A stretch of DNA of 64,000 nucleotides from Lineolata rhizophorae (GCA_010093515.1 MU001700.1:246766-310765); one strand, 5' to 3'. Numbered from the stretch's first letter, positions 22,622 through 35,472 are shown. Notes: generated by a model not told the origin, from the sequence alone. Made by a program: numbers and translations.

Positions 22622-24057
22622 CTATGAAAACCCGCCTGTAGATGGAGAATATCCACCTCTCGCACCCTCTATTTTGCCATCCTCATTATTCTTGTCCTGG
22701 CCTTCAATTCTTTTGTCGCCTTCACCCATCGCTTCCAGCGCCCTCTGATTCGCACGTTCAATGAGGGCGTTCCTCTGTTCTCCGGCCCAGTCCATGGCAT
22801 TCCTGAGCGCTGACGACCCTCTGCAGAATTCTTCGATAGTACTAGTCATGCAGACGATCATAATTCGATGCATGGCATATTCTGGTCGGGCGCCGGGCCT
22901 GGCTGGCGGAATGGGGTAGGAGGTGTATATGCGGAGCAAATCGCCCACATAAGTACATGTAATGGTGTAAGCGTTGCCACTGAAGGCGTGGTCGCTTTGC
23001 CCGTACGCCTGAAGGGCCGCCATGCCTCGAGCCCCTAGGGCGCCGTTGTAACAAGCTTGATTAGTACTTACAGCAAGCGAACCATCTGGTCCTTTCGTCT
23101 CTAAGAAGAAATTAGGCGCGGCAGGGTGAGTTTGCTTCGTGGGTACAATTCGGCCGCAGAGCTCGCGACGGACCTGCTGATTGATCCACTCGGGTGGCAC
23201 CCCATGGTAGAAGTCTGGCTTTGCAGGTCTCATTCAGATATCATCTATCAGAGAGGCTAAGGTTTTAAAAGCGACGTGTCCTCCAGCACATTCGTTTGCC
23301 GTGCATATGTCGATGATCTTTGGGATTACCCATCTCATAATGTCGTCCTCTGTTCTAGCAAGTCGGCTTGCCTTACTGAATTCCTCGAATTTCTCCTTCG
23401 GAAATGAAGATGGCGAAAACGAAGAGTGGGGTCACGCCAGTCTTTCATTGATCTCCTCCCAGTTGTTCGGCTTCGCAAGAGCCTGGCTGTCTGGATAGCT
23501 GTAGTCCGGAGGGAAAACACCACCATCGATAAGCAACTGTTCGAAGTTGAGATCATAAGCCTCAGATGTCTTATTTGTCGTGGTTTCAGTCGACGTGGTT
23601 AAGTTGAACAGTAGCGACCGACCACCTATGCAAGGATTGCCCTTACTCCCCGGTTCAGGACACTGAAGAACACCGTTAGCCTAACGAAGGCAGTTAAGTG
23701 GATAAGCACAAAGGAATGAGTGCTTACCCCCCTCAAATTCCTCAGGTCTGGACCTCCGTGCATGGAAGACAGACGGATTTCCTGCAAGGTCCTTGGACTA
23801 CAATCGCAGATGAACTCGGTAGCCGGTTTAGCTTGGGTGGGTTGCGGACGAGGTTGGCAAGGAGGTAATCGGCGGTTCCTGCGGTCAAGCTCTCTTAAAG
23901 CGCTTTTTGTAAACCAGATCTTGGACAAGCCGTCCCAGAATACCTTCGGTGCATAGAAGGTGGGAGAGCCAGGTTGGCAAGACTCTGGGCTATTGGGTTG
24001 AGGGGCAGGCGGGCTTTCATCGGCATGCTTTCGCTTTCGCACGTTTGGCCCAGACAT
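22622..24057 (-). pseudogene. DUF7924-family gene with two in-frame stops
   Basis: Member of a fungal family of unknown function (DUF7924, from memory), probably PD-(D/E)XK nuclease-like. Exon 1 (24057-23728) starts MSGPNVRKRKHADESPP and holds FWDGLSKIWFTKSALRELDR. A 65-bp intron (donor GTAAGC, acceptor TTCAG) joins in phase to exon 2 (23662-22622), about 456 codons in all. Exon 2 contains QLLIDGGVFPPDYSYPDS, then KPDFYHGVPPEWINQQVRRE, APNFFLETKGPDGSLAV (with the putative E-x-K pair), QACYNGALGARGMAALQAYG and GNAYTITCTYVGD. Within exon 2 two TGA codons interrupt an otherwise perfect frame, at 23434-23432 and 23236-23234. Each would be arginine CGA with a single C-to-T change, but C in CpG is not the favoured RIP context. 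It is recently silenced, or the stops are read through or edited. Confidence 0.7.
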
Positions 24058-25969
24058 GTACTCGCCGGAAGCTGCCAGAGAGATCAGGGACCAGTAGGAT
24101 ACGGCGGTATATCTCAAGGCGGGTGTTATAGCCTTGCTCCTGGAGGGCGGGTGTTATGGCCTTGCTCCTGGAGGAGCCTAGAATATGTGAAGTCGCACGT
24201 CGTAAGGGAGCGGGAAATTGAGCTGGAAAGGCCGGGGCTATGTGGCAACCCGAGGCTTTGTTGCGGTCCAGGGCATTACGGCAGTCCATGGCTTTGTGGC
24301 AATCTATGAATGCGGAATGATGGCTGGAGATGTGAGATTTTTGACACTACCAGACATCTATGCAAGACCGGGCACACGACTCGCCGCGCTGCAGGAAACA
24401 ACCAGTGCAAACTGTGTGGCGCAGTGGCCCCGCCGGCAAACCCACACAGCAAGCAGACATGCACGAAAGTCTTCGCAACTGTATGGTATCTGCCTGAGGT
24501 CGACGGGGTTTGGCTGGATTTACGCAATGCGCTGCGTGACGTCTTGTCTACATGCGGGCGTGCTCGGGGGTGAAGCGCTCTTGTAGTTTAGCTCTTGTTC
24601 TTGTAGCCCTCCTACGGAAGCGGTCGGCAGCCCCGTAGGTAGCGGCGGTTCTCTACCATCTCTACTTGGGTGGCCCTCTTCAAGTCGTTTGATTTGACAT
24701 CGCACATCGTAGGCTTAAAAGGGTTCTATAACAAAGGACTTGAGATGTTTACATACCTCAAGAGCGAGTCCGTGCGAGAGCAGCCAACCCCCCTCCTCTT
24801 GTGTTGTAGCCACTAAATGCCAACTATGGAATGGGCTGACCGACGCATCGGGATTCCACTGCATCGCTACTACAAACACGCTACTACGTAAGACCCGCAC
24901 ACCTCGAGCGACCAGCCCGAGCTGAAGCTCCCAGCCCTCGCACACGACGAGCAAGACCAGGAGAAAGAGCAGCTTCGCTGGCAGCGCCGCGTCGGACGCC
25001 TCCGATTGTCGGCTGTAAGAAAGTACCGGATAGCATCGACGCTTGCACAGATGTTCTCATCCGGGCCGGACAATCCCCCATGTGGCTCGTCATCAGGTAG
25101 TTGTGCGTATAGCATCCCTCGCCTTAGCGGAGGAAGATTGGGCAGAGCATATGTGTGTTGTTCATGTAGTGTCGCATCTGCATCTTTGGCAAGCAGTTAG
25201 AAACTGTCTCTCTGCGGGCTTGTCGTAATGTCAAATACAAACGAGACAAGCTAGGGAGTAGGGACGCTATTAGTAAGCAACTGCGAATACAGCTCCTAAG
25301 CGTAAGCTTGGCGAAAACAGCCTCTGTACGTACCGAAAACAAATATTACAAGCGCCATCTAAGCGAACGCCGACACCAGAGCACCGCCGCCGCCGGGGGC
25401 CGCCCGCGGCTTTTGCAACAGGCCACGACTTCTGTCCGTCGCGTCTTCTGTCCTCGCCCATTTTGCCTCTGCATCTTTCCTAACGTCCCAGTCGCTCACT
25501 TCTTTTGTTTTGGTTGGGGCGTGCTTCCGCGCGGCCGCACCCGCCGCGTCAGCAAGCAAACCCATTCCCTCGCCGACTTCCGACTGCACACACTGTCTAC
25601 TGCTAGCCATCTCCGTTGCGCCTTGCGATTCCCGGCGGCTGCTGCGACCTTTCTCTCTTGCAAGTCGCGCGCATCTTATTTCTTTTACAAGCCATCTTCC
25701 GGCTGAGCGCCAACCCCTAGTAATCTTGTCAGCCCTTCTGTCGTGCTCTCTCTCCATCACAGTAAGCTTCCCGGTCGAATCCCATCCCAAAAGGACAAAG
25801 CGACGACAACGGCCAAACGCCGACGGCTAAACAACAAAGCAAAACGGAACAGCCTTATTACTATCTCCCCTATCCTCCTCCTCGCGGCGTCCGCGCTCCT
25901 CGTCGTCTTAATTACCCGCCCACCCGCCCGCCTTCTCCAGCGCCGCGCCGCGTCGCGGCACCTTCAACT
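24058..25969. other. intergenic region upstream of RHO3
   Basis: No supported gene. A 30-bp unit containing GCGGGTGTTAT and CCTTGCTCCTGGAGG is duplicated at about 24117-24175. From about 25380 the sequence becomes pyrimidine-rich (CCTCCTC and TTTCTC runs), consistent with the RHO3 promoter and leader. Confidence 0.5.
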
Positions 25970-26756
25970 ATGCCCCTCTGCGGCGGGACCAAAACGGTGC
26001 AGCGCAAGCTGGTGCTGCTTGGCGATGGGGCGTGCGGCAAGACGTCGCTGCTGAATGTATTCACGCGAGGCTACTTCCCAACCGTTTACGAGCCAACTGT
26101 GTTTGAAAACTACGTGCACGACGTCTTTATCGATGGGGCGCACGTAGAGCTGTCGCTATGGGACACGGCCGGGCAAGAAGAATTCGACCGGCTGCGCGCC
26201 CTCAGCTACGACGACACCCACGCCATCATGCTCTGCTTCTCGGTCGACAAGCACGAGAGCCTCGAGAACGTCGAGACCAGGTGGGTCGCCGAGATCGCCG
26301 ACAATTGCCCAAACGTCAAGCTCGTCCTCGTCGCCCTCAAGTGCGATCTCAGAGAGCAGCTGCACGATGACGACGACGATGCCGCCCCCGCCGCCGCCCA
26401 GAACCAGCGCCAGCGCCAGCACGCGAGGACGAGCATGATTGGCTATCAGGAAGGACTCGAGGTGGCCAAGCGGATACAAGCCCTGCGATATCTAGGTACG
26501 TTTGTCCGTTTTCGTGAGGGGGGAATCATTGTTGTCCAGCCATTCGGCGCTTAAGTGGGATGCGACTGCAATGCGACTGGAATGCGCCTGGAATGCGACT
26601 GGAATGGCTTTTGTGGCTAACTCAGCCTTTCACCTGCTCGCAGAGTGCTCTGCCATGAAGAACCGCGGCGTCAACGAAGCCTTTACCGAAGCCGCGCGCG
26701 TCGCGCTTTCGGTCAAGACGGACAAGGACCGCTCCAGCAAGTGCATCGTCATGTAA
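25970..26756 (+). CDS. RHO3: Rho GTPase Rho3
   Basis: Small GTPase controlling polarised exocytosis and actin organisation at the plasma membrane. Exon 1 (25970-26495) and exon 2 (26644-26756) join across a 148-bp intron (donor GTACGT, acceptor GCAG), giving 212 residues. Start MPLCGGTKTVQRKLVLLGDG is typical of fungal Rho3. The P-loop is GDGACGKT (about residues 18-25), the effector region YFPTVYEPTVFENYVHD, the G3 box DTAGQEE, the G4 position LKCDL and the G5 box ECSAMK. The C terminus CIVM is a CaaX prenylation site. Between CDLREQ and the next helix is an unusual insert with five Asp and a Q/R-rich run, in the Rho insert region. The intron contains a degenerate repeat of about 11 bp built on ATGCGACTGGA. 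The ATG is preceded by a long pyrimidine-rich leader. Confidence 0.96.
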
Positions 26757-29700
26757 ACCCGCTCCCTAGGGCCGTCTCCCCTTTAGGTTATTCTTGTTGA
26801 GACCCCTTCCACTGCCACCGCCACAGTCTTTCTTCTCCCCCCCCCCCGGTACCTGGATCTGTTGTTTTGGCTAGCCCTTTTCTTCTCCGTTAGCGCTTCC
26901 TTTAGGGTGGAGCGAAATCGGAGTTTTTGTGCTGTGGAGGAGGCGTTGTTGGATGCAGAGTGGACTTGGGGGAGGAATGCTTTCGCCCTTTCGCCTTTCC
27001 TTCTTCTTTCTCTACTAGAACTGTTTTTAATCCGGAATTGGGCGGGGCTGTTTGTCGTGGGGCTCCAACGTCCTCGCAGTTTGCTACTGCTATTGTCACT
27101 TCTCTTGGCCTTTATCCTTGACCCTAGGCCTGATGGAAAATCGCGCTTATACCTTCTTGTACACTCGATTACCTCCAATTGCTTGGTTGCTTTGCGCTTG
27201 ACGCTTCTGTCTCATTCTCCCTTTTGCTGCTTGATTTGTCTTTGGTCGGGGCGCGTTTGCCGGCTAGATATGTGCCAACGAATGAGTGGGATGTGACAAT
27301 GAGGCTCTGATTTGTAGATGCGATGCGTGGCGCCGGACAAAATCGGTCTGATTGACTGTTGAATGGGGGAGGTTTCCTTGAACGTCTATACCTTCCGGGC
27401 GACGTTCCCCTCCGTATCGAAGACCCCAAAGACGAGCAGATCTCAGCGAGGAGTGGTTATGCTTGACATCAGTTAAGCCACCCCCCCTCACGCCCTCAAA
27501 CCTAGCCTGTACGTGCGCCCCGATGACGAAGCCAGGCTACCGTGGTGCCGCGCCCTCCCTGCTGTACTCTACCTTCCATCACGACATCGGCCGTCTAGGC
27601 TCTCGACCCCCTCTTCAGCCCTTCCCAGAACTTCCCTCCCACTTTAGCGATGCATGTTTTGGTTGCGTAATAGGAAGTAGGGTATAGTAGGGAGGCGGGC
27701 GTTCTAACCGCCGTCCCGCGTACCAAAGACCCCCTCCCCCACTTCAATAATACTTGTCTCGACGGCCATAACGCGGGGGAACGAGGGGAAGAGGTCCGAG
27801 TGCGCCGCCGTTCGCCTCGTCGCTGTACTCTGCCTTTTGACGAATTCGGAGTCTTGCGTGCTGACCCACTCCCCCCTCAAAACGACCCAGCAACAGTGAC
27901 CATCGAAACGTTCTAGCAAGTTGAGTAATGAACCCTAGCGGAGCGGGGGCCCTTATAATCCTTGAGTAGTGAGAATACGACAGACTTGACGCGTTGCCGA
28001 CGTGGAACCTAGGAAGCCCAGCTTAATTTCAAAGCTCGTTGTGCTTAGTTGCCTCGCCGCGACTCATCCCCGAGACCATGTCCGCAACTCTTCATCGTGT
28101 AGACCCAGCCTATGCATTGATTCATTCATTCCGGTAACACCAGCCACGAAACCCTCGGTTGCTGTCACCAGGCAAGCGATTCCATTCAACATCTCTCCCG
28201 ACAGGTGGCCTGAAGGAAGAGGCGACATCGCTGAAGGCAACAGCGCGCGAGTTGATGCCTGTCGAGCTTACACGGTCTCTTTGTCAAGGCTACTTGCGGG
28301 AACGTCAGCGCTTTCGTCCGTTCAAAGCGACCGCGAAGGGCCGTAAATCTAATGACGACGGGCTTAACCATTAGTTCGAGCGGTACATAGGTGGTTGGTA
28401 TTTTCGAATCGTACGAATTTCCTTGAAGACCGGAAAAGTCCTGGGATGTGGAGAAGGCTGGGACTTGTACGTATGTTGCTCATGGGGGCTTGTTTGGCCA
28501 GAAATGCCAGCGTCTTTGCAGTCCATCACCTATTGAAGCCCGGTCTGCATCGCACTAGACATAAGTCGTCTGCAAAACGATTTTCAATGTCTGTTTGCAA
28601 AGGGCCCGCGTACCTGTAACCGCCTTAGTAGCTCCTCGTCGGACGGCATAGGCGGCAATGAGATGCCTGGGTCTCGCCTGGAGTCCTGAACGTTTGAGGT
28701 AGCGGCGGGAAGTTTAGTTATGCGCAAGGCTTCGACCGCGTCTCTATGATAGCGGGAAGGAGTTTGGTGGACGACGATTTCTGACTACAGGATAGGCGCC
28801 ATGGTAGATTTGGGGCATAGAGACGGACGCGGAAACAGGGGTATCGCTTTCCTGAATGTTAAAGAGCATCTAGGATACCGTTAGCATGTAATGACGTAAC
28901 GGGGTCGGGCTGGAGATGACGGAAACTTACGAAGAGCAGTAGCTGGCAAGTAAACGTACGAGGTAGGATATTCCTACTCTGCGACTCCTCTGCTTTTCTG
29001 CATCTTATATATCGATTTAGTCAAAGAAATCCCCGGGTGACCCAGCGGTCCATGCATCTTCGCAATGTGGTCTTCAAAATGTAAATGCTTCGTCTAGCAT
29101 CTTTATAGCGCGCGTTGTAGTTCGCCCTTCTAGTTGTGCTAAGAGACGGGTCTCTACTCGGAGTTCTACACCTGTCTCGCCTGCAGCAGAGCTTCACGAG
29201 CTCCTCGTCATGTCTGAGCCGCCGTTTCTGCTTGTTGGTGGGCCTGTAGGAGCTCGCTTGTCGCGCGACGGGCCCATTCATGCAGGGTGCCAGATCGGAT
29301 CGTCGTGCGGTGCCGTTCCGAAAAAAAGTCGACTGGGGGTTGCGCTCGATGAGTTGGGGGTATGTGAAACTGTTCGTAAGTGCCACTGCGATGGTCTATT
29401 GCTAGGTTCCGTTCTGCTGGAGTAAGGTTTCCTAGTGAAATCAGCGTAGTCCGACTAGTTGAATGGACTGCTCCTACTGTTTAAATTCCTTCCAGAGCCC
29501 CCGTTTGACCTTATAGAATTCCTACGACTGTTCGAGTCCCGTTACGCGGTCTAGCCATGCGAGCTGATCTCGGCTCTTGATCCCCGAAACATCCGCGATC
29601 CCGCACTTCCTTTCCAGAAGGCACTTTGAGAAGGTATTTGCCCTTCGGGAATTGGAGACTTAAGATCTGTTCGGCGGAATTGTCAGCCGTGGCGAGAGCG

Positions 29701-30650
29701 ACGATGTGAGAAAAGATGCAGAAGCCGAGGGTGCTTTCGAGGCGAAGAAAACTTCTTGCTGCGGCCCATGTCAGCGAAAGGAGGACCTCGTTGCCTACGA
29801 GCGCTGTTAGCCTAGTAGCCGCCGTCCCGCTGAAGAGCAGCAGCAGACATCTCTAACCGAAACCGACAGCGGCATGGTTTCGGATCCCAGGCCCAAGGTG
29901 CGTGGACAATTACGTGCAGGTCTCGAACGTACATCATGTGCTTCTTTGTTTCCAACGTATCTAGCTTGTTCGCCGGCATTAGAACCGTAAGAATCTACTG
30001 CTCGTCGTTGGTCTGACTGTAAAAAGATAGAGCATAGCCGCAGATGCACATCTAGTCTTTCAAGTTCTGCACGCCCTTCGATATCGGCCTTGAAGGTCTT
30101 CGCTTGACACTAGCGATAGGTCTCCTTCGGATCGGAACTGATCTTTGCGCAAAAGTTAGTTGGGCATCATTAGCATGTTTCGCACTTACATACTCCAACG
30201 GTCAAATTCTCGCTCAACAAAAGGTTTTGGCCGATCGCTTCACTTAGACTTTGACCGTTCTTGAGCCTTGTAGCATGCAGTCAATCCTCTGCCGTAGACA
30301 CTCACCTTCTAAATCAGGGACCGGAGAAAGAGTCCGACGCAGACCCCGAAAACAACTTCATCTCAGAGCTCGAGGTCGACGGCGCCCGACAGCAGGAAAC
30401 AGTCAAAATAAGGGCAAGAAGTGGGCAGCGAACAGACTCCTTCTAGCACGACCGCGGTGACTTTCGCAAGGCCCATCCGTGCCCAGGCTGGATCTACAGA
30501 AACGTCAGTGCAGACACCGCGGGAACCCGAGTCACCGTTCAAAGTGCCCTTTGCCGCACCATTTGCAAGTATGTTTGCAATCCAGTTTGCAATTGCCGCG
30601 CTTCTTCATCGTAATGGTGCAAGACGAGCCCAGACTTCCCGGGCGAGCGA
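26757..30650. other. gene desert downstream of RHO3
   Basis: About 3.9 kb. The first few hundred bases are the RHO3 3' region, with a run of about 12 C at 26837. Beyond that only short, mutually overlapping frames occur. A frame of 120 codons on the minus strand (29386-29021) has a basic K/R/C-rich composition but no family I recognise. No RNA gene or strong repeat was seen. Confidence 0.45.
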
Positions 30651-31300
30651 GCAAGACGGCTACAGCCACCTGTAGTTTTTGCTAGATCGCACGTCCTCGG
30701 CCAAGAGATCAAGTATCTGAAGCAACCTAGAGGCTTTCGCCCTGTCAACTGCGATTTCGATCTTCACATTCCTTGGATTTTTTGCATGTCGGCCAACATC
30801 AGCCGATCTGGTCAAAAGTTTCTGGTTTGAAGCTGCTGCTGCAGCGATGCCAGCGGCAGCTCCAGCCTTGCGCAGGCGGTTCAACAGCCCCATATTCAGA
30901 CCCTCGCTACTGTTCGATATCCGCGCTCAGGCGTGCAGACGGGCAGCAGACGGGTGGACACCGGTTCAGAGCTAGCCAGGGACAGCTTTGCTGTCTTGGA
31001 TTTACCTCAAAGGACGTATCTGGCAGACTGTAATTAGAGTGCCTAGCCTTGCTTCCGTTACTGTATTGGTTTAGTAGTTGATCCAAATGCTCCTGCTCTT
31101 GTCCAGAGCTTCTTCCAATACACTTCGAAATCTCACTGTAAAACTTTGCAATCGCCTTCAAACTGAGCTTGTCTTGATCAGTCATCACATAATTGTTATG
31201 TGTCTGTTCACTTACAATTGTTGACCAGAGGCATAGATGGAACTTAGAGCCTCTAAGCCCTGAACCCCTGCAGGTCTGACCGGAAAGCAGAGAGCACAAC
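30651..31300 (-). pseudogene. unassigned gene relic, helical N-terminal-like
   Basis: On the minus strand two helical pieces occur in order: KLSLKAIAKFYSEISKCIGR (about 31180-31110) and VKIEIAVDRAKASRLLQILD (about 30785-30720), followed by a stop. The pattern recalls fungal STAND-associated N-terminal helical domains, but the assignment is weak. A short dispersed repeat lies within it at 31029-31080. Confidence 0.3.
31029..31080 (-). repeat. 115-bp dispersed repeat family, truncated copy
   Basis: Matches the end of the family seen at 41935 and 52036, in the opposite orientation: TTAGAGTGCCTAGCC followed by GTTACTGTATTGGTTTAG. Only about half the element is present. Confidence 0.65.
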
Positions 31301-31628
31301 TTGTAGAAAGAGGATATACACCTACACACACATGTATGCACATACACAAATTGATAAAGCCCATGGAAAGAGCATATACCTTGAAACAAGCTGCTATAGA
31401 TAGAGATGCCGTGTACAGTGTCGCGTTGATGTGTGCTTATGTGTTTTGCGCAAAGAACAGGTTAGTGCACCTATCATGGTAGCTGAGGCGACACGCAGCT
31501 TGAGGGGCTCCAACCTTAGCAGAACTGCGCTGCAAGCAATAGAAGAGAAGTGTTGCAGCAAGATGAGTATAGCCAGCAAGTTGAGGAGACGGAGCACATT
31601 GGTGCTCAGATGTTTTGGTTGACAAAGC

Positions 31629-31802
31629 TGTCGTGGATATGAATGTAAGGCAGCAGTAGACACGTGACGCTCGGGGCCAAGGTAATGCCGGCCCCGGTTC
31701 AGCGTGTAGCGTACATAGATCGCAGGGTGCAGGTCGACCTACACTCTGTAACCTCACCTTATACACTCTATTTTGCCACCGTATACGCTGTAGCGCTCAA
31801 CA
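31629..31802. mobile_element. solo LTR fossil, copy 2 (174 bp)
   Basis: Same length, ends and sequence as the element at 15174-15347, differing at very few positions and in the same orientation. It is flanked by a perfect 5-bp target-site duplication, AAAGC. The different duplications at the two sites show independent insertions rather than a segmental copy. Confidence 0.85.
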
Positions 31803-32529
31803 AAAGCTATCTTGGTTCAGGAGGTTGAACTCAGTACAGAGTTGTCAGTGCTTGGGTTGGTTTTCGAGAGTATATTAGCCGAAGTGCAGACGGCAGATTC
31901 TTTATCCGATATTCGGTTAGGTTCAGTATAGCCGAGGCATAAAGCAACCATATCAAAGAGCGCCATGTGTAGACAGACTTTTTGAGTTGTGGCATGTAGT
32001 GGATGGGAGAAAGAAGGGTTCGCTCTAGGAAGGGGGCTCTAGAAGGAGGACACAAAATGTAGTATAGGGAGAGCATGCAGTATAATACCACGCAAATGTG
32101 TACATGGAGCACAATGGCGCTTTCGCTGTCTATCAGAACAGCCACACACTAATCTTGACCTCACTAAATTCCATTTCTGTTTTCAGACCTGAATACCCAC
32201 TAGTTCAACTTGAGCTATTAGTAAATAACCCTGAGTTGTAGCTGTACAGCCCTGATCTATGGCTGTACAAGCCTGCGTCAAGCAGGAGCAGCATTGAGCA
32301 GCGCTGAGCAGGCCTGAATTGTGCCTGAGCCAGTTCTGGGACCCTCAGGTATACTTGTCCTTCAAATTTTCCTCGGCTGAAATCTGCTGCCTGCGCTGGG
32401 TCGGTAGATATTTCAATACTATACTATCCCAATACCCATCACAATTCGAAACATGCATTACAGTTGACTTTTAATTTATTTTTTCAGTTAGAATTTATGT
32501 AGCTGCTACATGGCCGACCGCAATCCGCA
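31803..32529. other. AT-richer spacer before the LINE relic
   Basis: No gene. From about 32210 to 32340 there are repeated phrases such as AGCCCTGA, GGCTGTACA and GAGCAG, perhaps a degenerate 5' leader of the LINE that follows. Confidence 0.4.
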
Positions 32530-35432
32530 AGTACACTACCCGCCTCAACGCCTATCTTCATGACACTACATTGCATCGAGCACACCAACAGCGAGCCATG
32601 CTGGCAGACCTAGTGAAGACCATCACCCACGGCACGCTGACTTTCATCTCCAAAATACAGCACACCCCCGATCTGAATATGGTACGCGACGCCCTCAGGA
32701 TCGCACAAATCGGAGCCAAGCCTGCAGCGGAGAGTACTATGCAGGGCCTCAAAAACGAGCTCAAGGATACCACAGAGACCGTCCACCAGTCCGCCGGGAA
32801 TGTACAGCAGAACATCAATACTGGAGAGGAAGCAAGAGTAACTGCGGGGGAGGCATCGGAAATGGGCAAGGTCGTCGTGGGAATTGCAGGGGAGATCTAG
32901 GACAAAGGACTGCAAAGCTAGTCGAGCGGAGCGGCCACCTATGTTGCTGTAGCAGCTCGAGGGGCAATACTAGCAGGTACACATAATACACAAAGTCTCA
33001 GAGTGCCATCTGTACAGACATCATGTGAGGTCGTCGTAAGCGTAAAAAATGCATTCACCATACAGAGCCTTCGGGCGACGAACCCAAAAGCCCATGTGGA
33101 GCGAAACATTGAGCAGGGCGGGAATAAAGATATAGCAAACGTAAAGATTGTATCCTTCAACTAACTGGAGAGTGGATACCTAAGCATCAAAATAGCTAGT
33201 AATAGCGAAGTAAAAGCGTTGAAATAGTTCGTGGGCGGAATCCCGACGTATGGCATTATCGCACGCGTTCACACCAGCACTCTGGATATAAGTAAATTTG
33301 AAGAGAATGAAAGCTAATACTACAGGACAGCAAACCGTTTATCCCGCGAGCAGGATAGTGAATATATAGAATGATTGACCAGAAACACTCGAACTAAATC
33401 GGCATCGATCATCATCAAGTCCACCAAGCCGGAGGACGCCAACAAAATCATAGACGAGCGTCTCATCTAGCAAGGTGATGTTTTCTAGCGCGAACGATAT
33501 GAAAGCCAGTACCGACTTAAGCAGTGTTTTAAATGCCATAATACGGCCTATATATGAACTCAGTGGAAGGCGACAATAGCATGTGTCTACTGTGCACAAG
33601 AACACAACTTCAGGGATTGCCTGTCGAAGGGCGGCCGGAATGTGCCAAGGAAATGCGCGACATGCCAGGACAAACAGGAGGCGTGAAGCTGCCAATGTCT
33701 GACTAGAAGGGAGGAAGTAGTCAAGACGAAGGCTGCGTCCGATATCCGGCCCAAGTACTATCTAGTTCCGGAAGGAGCTGGGGAAACGTCTATTAAGAAG
33801 CTACGCCAGGAACTCTACGTAGGAGCAGGACTGGCCAGAACTCCCCGCCATCCCAGGTAATTCCGATTGCTAGGAACCTATACCAGTCGAGGAAAAAAAC
33901 AAAATAGAACCAAATCCCGAAATACAGCTGACAGAAGAGATAAAGAGAACTAGCCAACAAGAGATAGTGGCAGAAAAAGGCCGCAGGGAGCAATCATGCC
34001 AGTCAGAAAAGCGCAATATGGAAGAGAGAACAATATGCAGTTGATACTGTAGAACAGCGAGCAAATGGACATCGATCAAGATACGGAAGCATGAACCAAC
34101 AGGCAACTCTCAGCATACTACAGTACAACGTTCGAAAATCAAGATGTATGGTCATGACAACGCTGCTCCAAGACCCGAGAGTCCAGGAGTATGACATTTT
34201 GGCCATTCAAGGACCGTGGAGGAACCTATTCGTGGCAACTGCCTATCACCCGGCCAAGGATATCTTCTATCTTTTTTACCCGGTAGGGAGTAGGAAAGAC
34301 CAAGTATGGTATGCTTCTTTATTACGTAAGAGACATGTGCTCCATAGAGACCCGGTAAAGAGCGACAGACTGAGTGGCAATTCGCCATCTAAAATAGCTA
34401 CAACTTCCACAAGGACGCAATTAACCGACGAAGTGCGCTGCCACACATCCGCGAAATACTGAACGAATACCAAACCGTCGAATAGATATAGTTCTGGGGA
34501 GGTCCCAACGCGCGAAACAGATCCGGAATCCGGAGAATTAATAACCATGGAAGACTTTCCCCTTTGCAACACCCTTCCTCCGGACACAGTCGCGTATGAG
34601 GAGAGAAACTTACAGTCCACAATCGACCTCTGTCTGGCAACGATAGGACTTGTCGATAGAGTCATTAGAAGCGAAGTCGACAGGAACTTTGATCACGACT
34701 CGGACTATTTACCCATAAGCACTATCTTCGACATGGCCGTACAGTGCTCGACAAAACACCGAAAAGGAGTGGGAGGAGACTGAACGAGAAGATGTTTTCA
34801 CAAAGATTTGAGCATGCTTTACCGCCGCTCTAGAGACTAGCGATAAAGACAACACTAGATAAATACGTCGAAGAAGTGATGGTAGCGATCTAGGCAGCAA
34901 GAGAGATAGTAGTCCCATGGATACGTTCCTCGGCTAAAGGTAGAGAGGGATAATAAAGAATGCAGGACAATACTGTCAGAAGCAACCCGACTAAAACGAG
35001 TATGTCTAACGCGATACTGCAGAGTCACTGGAACATACCGCGCAGCGAAAAACCATAAGGCAAAATAAATTAAGAAAGCACTACGGAATGCGCATAAAAG
35101 CAGAGTCGAGAACGCAGCCGTATCACCGGATTCGCTGTGGAGAATCGCCAAATGAGCCAGAAAAAGAGACTACCAATCTTCAAGAGTCACTCCAGCCATT
35201 CGGCACCCCGAAACATAATATAAAGTCACAGTATTAGACGACGAAGTGAAACTGTTCCAGAAGATCTTCTCAACGCCGCTGAGGCAGGCCTACAAGACAT
35301 ACAAGATGCAAGCACATCGTCTAAATCGACATGCCAACGATAGTGGAAAAGGAAGTCAAAGATTCTAGAATTGATGCGTGTCGTTAGTGGAAGAAGTTAT
35401 AGTGAGAAAATCGGGAGTATATGGACAATCCC
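32530..35432 (+). mobile_element. Tad-type non-LTR retrotransposon (LINE) relic
   Basis: Degenerate LINE of the Tad1 clade, plus strand. ORF1 remains at about 32570-33780, with a helical gag-like piece and a CCHC zinc-knuckle-like pattern near 33520-33640 (QCFKCHN, CVYCAQEHNFRDC, CATCQDK). ORF2 begins about 34091 with the APE endonuclease domain (LSILQYNVRKS, VQEYDILAIQ), continues at about 34550 with AYEERNLQSTIDLCLAT and DYLPISTIFDMAVQ, then the pre-RT linker (DSLWRIAK.AR and VLDDEVKLFQKIF near 35110-35260). Many stops and shifts interrupt both frames; several look like Trp or Gln codons turned into stops by G-to-A or C-to-T changes, as expected from RIP. The reverse transcriptase is missing. 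The relic ends where a copy of the 115-bp repeat begins. Confidence 0.75.
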
Positions 35433-35472
35433 TGGGCCAATACAGTAAGGTAAGCGGGCCTGGACGCTCTAA
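35433..35472 (+). repeat. 115-bp dispersed repeat family, truncated copy
   Basis: CCAATACAGTAAGGTAAGCG followed by CGCTCTAA matches the 3' part of the family at 41935 and 52036. It marks the broken 3' edge of the LINE relic. Confidence 0.65.
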
